Origin: DTKD01 sp964494345
Lineage (GTDB): Bacteria; Armatimonadota; UBA5829
Reading direction: 5' to 3'
Assembly: GCA_964494345.1 (NCBI GenBank)
Contig: CAZBSI010000013.1
Location: 1 to 64,000 of the forward strand
DNA length: 64,000 nt
Within the stretch, counting starts at the first letter, position 1, and the number at the start of each line of letters is the position of its first letter. The position numbers were made by a program, and so were the translations under genes. The notes beneath the pieces are model-generated. The model had not been told where the DNA came from and searched no databases. It was given only the letters and a program-made list of their open reading frames with translations. Shown piece by piece: positions 1 to 7,581 of this stretch.

Positions 1-2940
1 ATTCTGCCAGACGAACACTCTGTCATCTCCGAATTGATCACGAGACATTCCGACATCTCCCTCAACAAAGCGGTTATCTGCCCCTTTGATGAAAGTGATC
101 AGTTTGTCCATCTCAACAACTGGATCGTGCAAATCCCGGAACTCTTTTATCTTTTGGTAAACTAGTGCCTCCACGCCTTTACTTCTCATAAGTGAAGCAA
201 CATCGTCCAGATTGTTGCTGAACTGAACAAAACCAGGGTCGGCGGGCGACATAGGTTGATATTCAAACCGATAGTCTCTAGCTCCATTGAATTTCACTAT
301 GTCGAGTGCAACAGCTACTAAGAACAGATTCTTAGTTCCCGTTCGCTCTTCTTCTATATCGCGAGACCAAGTGATCCATTCGTCGATGTCACCGCGACTA
401 TGGCAACAGGATTTCTCCTGAGCATTCTGATAGGCGTTGCGCCACTCACTAGGCTGTTCATCAATTAGCATCTGCACAATCCCCAGCGGGAATGCTCCTC
501 TCTCACGCAAGATGAGCACCTGATTTGGTTCAACCACGTTGAGAGCCTCGACGTCACCACCAATCACCTTTGCACTCTCCAATTCCTGAGCGAACTCACG
601 GGATTTCGCGTCCTGATGGTCGTAGAATACGAACCCATAATGCTTGTTGGGATGGTCTTGGTGCCTAGGATGACTGAGATTCAGTCCGAGGAACAGCGCG
701 GATTTCTCTTGAGCGCCCTGCATTATGCTAGCGCAATCCGGTCGTGCCAAAATCCTCTGGATTATATTGTGTTTCTTCAACTCTCGGAACGCGCTTCGAG
801 CAGGCTTGGCATACTCCAGGAGTTGATCGTCACTTATATCCTGTATGTCTCTTGCCGTATCGAAGTACCCGATCTTGGATGGGTCCATCAACAAACGCTC
901 CAAAGCCTTCTCCACGTAGCCTTGGACGCATTCCCTGGCCAGAATACTCTCTAGATCCTCTGGTCTGCCGGCAAAGCCTCGAATGTCCTTCTCGGCAATC
1001 AGACAGTCGTTGTATTCGCGTATTACGGTCTCACCAGGCTCGAACAACTCTGTCCCGTTTATGCTTCGAGTCCATCCGTCTTGGGCGCTACCTGATGGGA
1101 CATCGGTCTTCTTATACAGATCATCCATCCCATGAATAATGGAGGTCACCTCAGCTATCATCCCCGAAGCAGAGTCTTCCAGGCGTTTCCTTATGCTCGC
1201 CACGGTAGCGAGAGTATCCTCACAGATGATACACAGTGCTTCTGAGCAGCATTGCCTTAATCGTTGTTCATAATAGTCGGTGAGAATTTGGATAAGTTCC
1301 CCAGCGTACCTCTCTTTTGCGCGTCGGCTCTGTCCAACGCGCTTGAGCCACCAATCTTGGTGACACTCAAGAAGCTGCTCATACGCAGTGTTAGCTTGGT
1401 CATTTAGACCTGAAATCACTGCGGCCAATGAAGAGTCATCAAGCTCATCTCTCAATGACTTGATGCGTTTCTCAAGCGCATCCAAGAACATCAAAAGATT
1501 CTTGATACCAAAACAGTCGTGTTTGGATAAGAAGAGAGTTACCTCGTCTCTTACTTTCTGACGCGTGAGGCTTCTCAAATGCTGCGAATTCTCCTCAACA
1601 GTTTGAGGCACGATTCTGGACGGAAGGTCAGGAAACACATCAGCCAATCCGCCATCAAATGCAGCGTCAATCTGCTCCCTTACGATGGTTGCAAGCTCCG
1701 GTGATCCAATAGACTTTGACTGTAACTCACGGAGTTTGCGCGCGATTCTATCGGCCAGAGTTGCGTCCCCCAGCATCGTGAGCTGCCTGATTGAATTGTC
1801 CTTGTTCGTTATTGGCACATTGCCTAAGCGAAGCTTGGTCTGCGTTTCTGTAAGACGGTCACTGTCGCTTCCTGCAAGGAGTTGGTATCCGCGCTTTGCC
1901 AGGCGTAGCGTACAGGCTTTGTAAACCTTGGCAAATGGGAACTCAACCACACCCAAACCAAACGTGAAGAACTTCTGGGTCGCGCCCCAGAGATCTCGTT
2001 GGATGAAGAATGTCGCTATATTGTCACGCTTGTTATCTCTGGGAATCCCACTACTGCCGATGAGGTCCGTATAGACATAATCGGCTGTCGACGTAACTAG
2101 CCTTGAATATTCAGACGGATCAGCGCCTCTACTCTGAACCAGATACGTATGCCCGAACGGGGTCATACCGGGCATCCCTTCCCACGGTTGGCCGGGTGAG
2201 TCTGGGTATTGAACCTTGTACCTGACGCGATCATCAGAGAAGTGGTTTAGCTCCACCAGTGCCGAGTATGCGTTTATGGAGTACAACTGGTTGCGTTCCT
2301 GCTGAGATGGAAGCAAGAATATCCCGGTTGACTCAAGGTTGTAGCCTGGCCGAGACCTCAAAAAGTAGCCCAGGTCGATGAAAGACCCGCTAGCCGTCCC
2401 TCCGCACAGAGTACCTACTACATATACGTAAACAGTGTCGTTGGAAAACGCCACGTTCACAGGAACATCAGACTCTTTTGAGAACTCAACGGATGCTTGC
2501 TGCGAACTCAACGATACCAGCTTATCCACTTCATCGGATATAACTTTCTTGACTGTCTCATAGTTGAAAAGCAGCGCAAGCCGACCCATAATGCGGATGT
2601 TGCTTGCTCCGTTGGCTATGGCTGTGTGCGTGCCCGTGATCTCGGGGATGTCCCAACTCGGGAAATCGATGGATTGCTTGTAATTCTGTGGATTGGTGAT
2701 CAGATTGGCGTAGTCGTTCACATCGATCTTGAGATGAACGCACTTGGCATACCTGCTGGCCAGCGACTCAGGTGCAAGATGCGCAGTCTCCAGAACTACA
2801 GTCCGTATCCAGGGTACATTATCAGGGGATCCGTGTGTCCAGACGATCTTCTCAAGAATCTGATTGCATACCATTGCTCCGGTCGATCCGAGACCGATTA
2901 ATAGGGCCTTGCGTCCGTTTATGGTTATGGGTTCTGGCAT
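1..2940 (-). CDS. Tubulin-like GTPase (Tubulin_2-type), C-terminus off window
   Basis: Last gene of the nine-gene operon. The frame is open from ATG 2940 to base 1 (980 codons, no stop), so the C-terminus lies outside. Residues 16-21 read GLGSTG, a glycine-rich N-terminal nucleotide loop, and residues 178-185 read LCGGTASG, matching the tubulin/FtsZ signature GGTG(S/T)G. Both are in the order and spacing expected for the tubulin GTPase fold, and the size fits the large bacterial tubulin-like (Tubulin_2) proteins of about 1000 residues. A good ribosome site (GGAGG) lies 8 bases before the ATG. The C-terminal 600 or more residues are charged and probably helical, with no domain I recognise. Polymerisation is known for tubulin relatives and only inferred here. 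Probable partners are the chaperone and motor proteins encoded upstream. Confidence 0.8.
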   Translation of the reverse strand, partial: MPEPITINGRKALLIGLGSTGAMVCNQILEKIVWTHGSPDNVPWIRTVVLETAHLAPESLASRYAKCVHLKIDVNDYANLITNPQNYKQSIDFPSWDIPEITGTHTAIANGASNIRIMGRLALLFNYETVKKVISDEVDKLVSLSSQQASVEFSKESDVPVNVAFSNDTVYVYVVGTLCGGTASGSFIDLGYFLRSRPGYNLESTGIFLLPSQQERNQLYSINAYSALVELNHFSDDRVRYKVQYPDSPGQPWEGMPGMTPFGHTYLVQSRGADPSEYSRLVTSTADYVYTDLIGSSGIPRDNKRDNIATFFIQRDLWGATQKFFTFGLGVVEFPFAKVYKACTLRLAKRGYQLLAGSDSDRLTETQTKLRLGNVPITNKDNSIRQLTMLGDATLADRIARKLRELQSKSIGSPELATIVREQIDAAFDGGLADVFPDLPSRIVPQTVEENSQHLRSLTRQKVRDEVTLFLSKHDCFGIKNLLMFLDALEKRIKSLRDELDDSSLAAVISGLNDQANTAYEQLLECHQDWWLKRVGQSRRAKERYAGELIQILTDYYEQRLRQCCSEALCIICEDTLATVASIRKRLEDSASGMIAEVTSIIHGMDDLYKKTDVPSGSAQDGWTRSINGTELFEPGETVIREYNDCLIAEKDIRGFAGRPEDLESILARECVQGYVEKALERLLMDPSKIGYFDTARDIQDISDDQLLEYAKPARSAFRELKKHNIIQRILARPDCASIMQGAQEKSALFLGLNLSHPRHQDHPNKHYGFVFYDHQDAKSREFAQELESAKVIGGDVEALNVVEPNQVLILRERGAFPLGIVQMLIDEQPSEWRNAYQNAQEKSCCHSRGDIDEWITWSRDIEEERTGTKNLFLVAVALDIVKFNGARDYRFEYQPMSPADPGFVQFSNNLDDVASLMRSKGVEALVYQKIKEFRDLHDPVVEMDKLITFIKGADNRFVEGDVGMSRDQFGDDRVFVWQN

Positions 2941-2958
2941 AGAATAGCCTCCAAAATC

Positions 2959-3345
2959 CTATTTCCGCGCGGGATGACGACGTGTAAGGAAGAGCATCAC
3001 GCCGAAGAAAACAAGAAAAGCCATCAGACTAGCCCAGAACCATACCGGCATGCTGATGTGCAGGATGTATCTGAACAGAATGAATCCAATGAAGATTAGC
3101 CATAGACAGGTGCCGAACCAGCAGCCGAGGCGAGCCATGTTCGGTGGATAGCCTATCCTTAGCGTCAGAGAGGTAAAGATGACCGCTATTAGATAGCCCA
3201 CCAGCGCGGAGCCCAATATGTAGGCCAGAGTGACAGTATTCGTGAGCACTTGCACCATGGTAGGTTGTTGTTCATGCTGTGCAAGAGCTGGTGCCGCGAA
3301 CGTCGCAAGGCACATTGCTATGGGTAATACATTCTTTGGCTTCAC
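2959..3345 (-). CDS. Small exported/inner-membrane protein, three TM helices
   Basis: 128 residues, GTG start preceded by a strong ribosome site (GAGGAGG, 5-base spacing). The N-terminus looks like a cleavable signal peptide (basic start, hydrophobic core, ALAQ cleavage region near residue 22). Three hydrophobic segments follow at roughly 37-60, 75-93 and 98-118, and the protein ends in a basic tail (TRRHPARK). No catalytic motif is visible. It sits 10 bases after the vWA-like gene and 18 before the tubulin-like gene, so it is almost certainly co-expressed with them. A membrane anchor or docking subunit is a reasonable inference; no family is recognised. Confidence 0.7.
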   Translation of the reverse strand: MKPKNVLPIAMCLATFAAPALAQHEQQPTMVQVLTNTVTLAYILGSALVGYLIAVIFTSLTLRIGYPPNMARLGCWFGTCLWLIFIGFILFRYILHISMPVWFWASLMAFLVFFGVMLFLTRRHPARK

Positions 3346-3355
3346 TTCTTCCTCC

Positions 3356-4573
3356 TCAGCTTGAGACTACGCGTGCATTGAACTGTATATAGCTATTTGC
3401 TTGAGTGTTCTTCACGGAGATAGTCTTGTCGATAGTAGAAAGCACTATCACGTTTCTTTCCGAGCCACAGCTAACCTGGAACTTACCATGATTACGGATA
3501 ATCACATTGCCTTTCGCTTGCACCTCCAGCACAGCAACCTTTTGTCGTCCACTCAGCTCTGGTAGCGCAATACACTGCTGGTCGTCTGGGTCTCCCCCTA
3601 TGTAGGTGGGCTTCCCGTAGCGAACAGAACCTTGCAGCCCGCCAATTTGGACGAACTGCGTTTTGTTGATAAAGGACCAATACCAAACTGCAACGCCGAC
3701 CAGCAGGAGCACCAATACTATCAGAACAATAGCAGTCCAGTTTACTGGGTGAATCTCCGCGCTTCCATCTGCCTCCGGGCGATTGTCTGATTGCTGCTGA
3801 GTTGTCTGCGAAATCTTGGCAAGCAGCTCTGATCTGCTTGTGGATTCCAGCTCCGCCAGCGGTTGAAGACTTGATGGGGCATAGATCGAATAAAAGACAG
3901 CAAATGGTACAGGTTGGCCCGCACCGTCAACATTCCGGCCCTCGATTCGTCCCCTCGTAGCAAGTTCGAATCCGGTCGTCTCAAGCGTCTTCGTGAACTC
4001 AGGATCCTTGGCCGCAAGCCCATATTCCCCAGGGCGAACAGGGGGCTCTGATACTTCCGAATCGCTAAGGATTATGATCACGGTAGATTTTGGCAACTCT
4101 ACTCGGCTTAGCGCAGACAACAATGCGCGTTCATCATCATGTCCCCCCAACGAGCCGTTTCTGATTTGCGGAGACTTGGGAGCCAGAGCATATAGCTCTC
4201 TTATTCTGCTTTTACGGAATGTCTCGTTCCAGACCGATCCCCCCCAGAGATCCAGCTCGAATGGCGAAAATGATACTTTGTCAGCATACTTGTCGTTTTG
4301 TATCATATACTGACTAAGCAGGCCATTATAGAGGTCCCGTACTGCGCGGGCTCGCGGACCATTGGTTCTGACCGTATTCATTAGGACAACGAAGTGGAAA
4401 GTGCCCTTCTCTGCATCGCTGCCTGACTTGGCTATCGCTTTACCTAAGTCATTTCGCAATGTATCAAAAGATACGAGACACTCCGCAGGTGATTCCTCGG
4501 CACGAGCGGGTAAGACTGGGCTCAGTAGCAGTATCAGCACAAGCACAAAGGCGAGGCTTACAATTTTTTTCAT
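3356..4573 (-). CDS. Exported vWA-like protein with single TM anchor and cytoplasmic tail
   Basis: 405 residues. Residues 1-25 form a Sec signal peptide. Residues 58-240 alternate strands and helices in a Rossmann/vWA manner: a first strand FHFVVLMNTVRT (59-70) where a MIDAS DxSxS would sit, and a later strand TVIIILSDSEV (164-174) resembling the second metal-loop region. The canonical metal ligands are not conserved, so metal binding may be lost. A TM helix spans 279-299, followed by a roughly 100-residue beta-rich domain that would be cytoplasmic. The start codon overlaps the previous stop by 4 bases (ATGA), so translation is coupled. The protein could link a periplasmic sensor to cytoplasmic partners. 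The vWA assignment is by pattern only. Confidence 0.55.
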   Translation of the reverse strand: MKKIVSLAFVLVLILLLSPVLPARAEESPAECLVSFDTLRNDLGKAIAKSGSDAEKGTFHFVVLMNTVRTNGPRARAVRDLYNGLLSQYMIQNDKYADKVSFSPFELDLWGGSVWNETFRKSRIRELYALAPKSPQIRNGSLGGHDDERALLSALSRVELPKSTVIIILSDSEVSEPPVRPGEYGLAAKDPEFTKTLETTGFELATRGRIEGRNVDGAGQPVPFAVFYSIYAPSSLQPLAELESTSRSELLAKISQTTQQQSDNRPEADGSAEIHPVNWTAIVLIVLVLLLVGVAVWYWSFINKTQFVQIGGLQGSVRYGKPTYIGGDPDDQQCIALPELSGRQKVAVLEVQAKGNVIIRNHGKFQVSCGSERNVIVLSTIDKTISVKNTQANSYIQFNARVVSS

Positions 4574-5943
4574 GACGCCTCCTGAAATGCGTGGGTCCGC
4601 AGCTTCACTTCAGCACCTTCGCGTGATACGACAACCAATCTTGAATCTGCAATGCACAGGATTGGTGCCATAGCAGTAGTGGCAACAGAGCTAACAGCGC
4701 CCGTTGATGGGTTTATGAGGCAAGTCTCTGTTCTGCCGGGTGAAGACCTCTTCAATAATAGTCGCGAATCACCTGAACCATCAGTAATCGCCAGCATGTC
4801 TGGCTCCGTACTGGCTCCTGTGGACAGATCCACTCTTTCTGGGTTACGAGTTATGGCGCCAAGTTCAAAGCGAAGTACGCCAGCCCGGCAAGCGATGTAT
4901 AGGTTCTCTTCAAGAACACTAAACTCCGCAATCGCGTCCTGGCCAAGCAAACGGCTTGCATGGTTATCGTCTGGACCTCCAAATGACCAGATGCGTAGTT
5001 GTTGCTCAGAATCGTAGCCCACCGATATGAGTCGCCCGCTGGATGAAGCTATGCGAGTGCATCGGCAACCAGAAAGTTCTTGAGCGAATCTGGCCTCGCC
5101 TGAGTCGAGGCTTAACGACAGGACTCCCCGCCCCTCGGTGACAAGATGCAATCCATTCGCCGCAACAGCATCGGTGATCTCCTGAGCGCGCAGATCAAGC
5201 GAAAACACACTCTCTGTCCACGCAGTCGTATCAACGGCCAGAATCTCAGTGCGTAGTCCAGCAATCGAGCGTATCACGAGCCAATGTTTCTCGTCTTTGG
5301 CTTGGCGCACGAAGATGCCCTCGTAGTCTTTATAGACTGCGTCATCCATCAGGGAAATAGCAATTGCTCTTCGATCTCCTAGGACAAATGCGTGCCCGTC
5401 ATCCAATATGAGTGATCTCGGCTCAAAACCGGGAACTTGGGGCAACAGAACCGTGCTTACACGGTGCCAATTCTGCCCATCCCACCGAAATGAAAGCAAG
5501 GTCTTGGGTGACACGGCAACGAGTTGACCATACCTGTAAGCGATGAGCCGTATGTCCTCCTTACAGGTCAGCACTGCTACAGGGCGAATCGAATGTCCGA
5601 AAACTCCACTCCATCGGGCCGAATTCGTGCCGTCCAGAGATCCACGATCAGATGGGAACGCTGATGAAGGTTCTATCAGCGACGCTGAGCAGCCAGGGTT
5701 CACGCAATTGCGTTCGTCCAACTTGTACAGGCATCCACAGATCGGGCAAGCTTTGAATGGACGTCCGCACATCGGACAGCTTGCCTGCCAATGTCCATTT
5801 GCGTCAGCGATTGGAACTACAGCATCCGGCTCCGACTCCTGATACGGGCATATCTGGGCAACTCTCTTGCCACACCAAACGCAGAAAACCGCGCCCGGCA
5901 CCTCCTCCGGCAGACTCTGGTCGCAATGCGGACAGATGCTCAT
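4570..5943 (-). CDS. Zinc-ribbon protein with beta-propeller-like C-terminus
   Basis: 457 residues. The first 90 residues hold repeated CxxC pairs (C4/C7, C21/C24, C55/C58, C65/C68, then C78/C83), i.e. two or three zinc ribbons. The rest (about 110-457) is a series of short beta-strand repeats with turn-rich spacing (for example AFVLGDRRAIAIS and GRLISVGYDSEQQLRIWSF) that resembles a WD40/PQQ-type propeller without a clear signature. No signal peptide or TM helix, so cytoplasmic. Start and stop both overlap neighbours by 4 bases, placing it in the middle of the coupled operon. Ribbon plus propeller suggests a scaffold or adaptor; no enzyme motif seen. Confidence 0.55.
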   Translation of the reverse strand: MSICPHCDQSLPEEVPGAVFCVWCGKRVAQICPYQESEPDAVVPIADANGHWQASCPMCGRPFKACPICGCLYKLDERNCVNPGCSASLIEPSSAFPSDRGSLDGTNSARWSGVFGHSIRPVAVLTCKEDIRLIAYRYGQLVAVSPKTLLSFRWDGQNWHRVSTVLLPQVPGFEPRSLILDDGHAFVLGDRRAIAISLMDDAVYKDYEGIFVRQAKDEKHWLVIRSIAGLRTEILAVDTTAWTESVFSLDLRAQEITDAVAANGLHLVTEGRGVLSLSLDSGEARFAQELSGCRCTRIASSSGRLISVGYDSEQQLRIWSFGGPDDNHASRLLGQDAIAEFSVLEENLYIACRAGVLRFELGAITRNPERVDLSTGASTEPDMLAITDGSGDSRLLLKRSSPGRTETCLINPSTGAVSSVATTAMAPILCIADSRLVVVSREGAEVKLRTHAFQEAS

Positions 5944-7571
5944 CCTTTGATTTCCCTTTCGTCGTCCACCACGTCATCAAGCATCACATCGTCAACTGAT
6001 CTAGGCGCGTCGGGAGCCTCAGCATCTGATGGGCAGGCTTCACTATTGTCGGTAAGTAGCTCTTCTTCCGGGCAGTTTTTGCTAGGCTGCGGGGTATCAG
6101 GTGGGCACGCTTGCTCAGATGGGCGTGTGGCCTCCGTGTCGGCAGAAAAACTCGCATCTGATGCGGGTTCAGCTACGTCATTTTGAACATCATCAGTTTT
6201 GATTGTTGTCTTGACGCTGTCTGATTGAAGTGACTCTGAGCTGAAAACACATCGGCGAACCAGAGCCTTCCTGAGAACGGTTACCTTCTGTGTACTATCC
6301 CTGAACGTGAAGCCCACACGCCGGGTAGCTTCAATCTGATTGTCACGTGACGGATCGTCAACCCATACCAGGTCACGGTCGCTGAAGTCGTGATGATCCT
6401 TTCTAAACATATCACCTTTTTCTGGACAGATCACTGAAAGGCCCTGTGCTTCCAATTCCCTATGCACCTCGTGCTGCAAGAGAAACAGACAGTAGTAATC
6501 GTCGAAGTATTCAGGTTTCAAACCGCGTCCGGCCAAGAGTGGCAGAGCATCAACTGTTCCATACACATAGGCTCTTATTCTATCTAAGTTTTGCTCAAAC
6601 CAAGTGCGCCCTGGCTTGTTGCTAAGGTCTTTCAGCAGTGCGAGTAGCCCATCCAGCAGTTCCTTCACATCGTTCGGTAGGGCAGTAAAATGTTCTTGTT
6701 CTGAGAGACGCCGCCGTAGTCCTTCAATGCCTTTGGGGATAGACAAGCGTTCAAGTTCAGAAGCTTTGGCCTTCTCAGACTCATACGACTCCTTATAATT
6801 CTTTGCGCATTGCCCAGCTTCATTCAAGTCATTCTCTAGAGATTTTATTCGAGATTCTGCGTTGGCCGACTCTTCATTATGTTTGGCGTTCGTTTCATTC
6901 AGTTTTTGCTGCAACAGATCGTTTTGGCGCCTCAACTCTTCAAGCTCTTGCGAGTCAGAGGTTGATGACGTCATATAGCTTGTTGAAATCGGCTGGACAT
7001 TATGGCTCTCTACTTCCGTAGATGATGAGAATACATGCGCCTTGATAACGCGGCCCCCGCCCGAGGACCTGGAAGATGTCGGGCTAACGGTTCTGCTTTT
7101 CCAGGAGACAGTGACCTCCTTGAGTCTGCTGAGCAGGTCGTTCAGGCAGTGCCACTTGTCATCTGGTTGCGCCGGCTTGCGGACCTCATCATCGTACAAG
7201 CCCACAAACTCACCAACGTAGCCGCGGTTGATGCTTTCATCATCCTGCATATCCGCGCACAGTTTCCGTAATCGTGTCCAGAGCCCGTCCAGCGCAGTGT
7301 CAGTAGTCGCTTTCGGGAGCTCCGCCTGCATCTTCTTCAACTCAGACAGAATTTGCTCGTAACTAAGGTTCATATGTCGTTTTCCTATGAGCTGACTAAT
7401 CTTGCAGAAAAGTCGCTTGATTGCCTCAAAGATCGCATATGCCGCGGTGGCAAGTGCGGACCTTTTAGGTCGGCTATTGGCCCCGACTGCATTGTCTGTT
7501 GTCTTGCGGGCCCCAGGATCTGGTAATCTCTGCGGCTGGTTGGGTTTCCTGCCCTTATTGCGCTTCGACAT
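5940..7571 (-). CDS. GrpE-like protein with coiled coil and acidic tail
   Basis: 543 residues, much longer than housekeeping GrpE (about 200). Order: basic N-terminus, an amphipathic helix near 38-66, a globular helical region to about 155, a low-complexity serine-rich linker (about 165-205), a long coiled coil (about 208-275), then a region ending in a GrpE-head-like beta domain: a D-x-x-H element (KDHHDF) followed by RRVGFTFRD and a strand VTVLRKALVRR, matching the GrpE pattern H-x-A, G-[YF], vLRpa-V. The tail from about 450 is acidic and disordered. Ribosome site GGGGAGGGAG sits just before ATG, 10 bases after the Hsp70-like stop. Its pairing with that gene supports a dedicated nucleotide-exchange factor. 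Assignment is inference from motif and context. Confidence 0.6.
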   Translation of the reverse strand: MSKRNKGRKPNQPQRLPDPGARKTTDNAVGANSRPKRSALATAAYAIFEAIKRLFCKISQLIGKRHMNLSYEQILSELKKMQAELPKATTDTALDGLWTRLRKLCADMQDDESINRGYVGEFVGLYDDEVRKPAQPDDKWHCLNDLLSRLKEVTVSWKSRTVSPTSSRSSGGGRVIKAHVFSSSTEVESHNVQPISTSYMTSSTSDSQELEELRRQNDLLQQKLNETNAKHNEESANAESRIKSLENDLNEAGQCAKNYKESYESEKAKASELERLSIPKGIEGLRRRLSEQEHFTALPNDVKELLDGLLALLKDLSNKPGRTWFEQNLDRIRAYVYGTVDALPLLAGRGLKPEYFDDYYCLFLLQHEVHRELEAQGLSVICPEKGDMFRKDHHDFSDRDLVWVDDPSRDNQIEATRRVGFTFRDSTQKVTVLRKALVRRCVFSSESLQSDSVKTTIKTDDVQNDVAEPASDASFSADTEATRPSEQACPPDTPQPSKNCPEEELLTDNSEACPSDAEAPDAPRSVDDVMLDDVVDDEREIKG

Positions 7572-7581
7572 GCTCCCTCCC

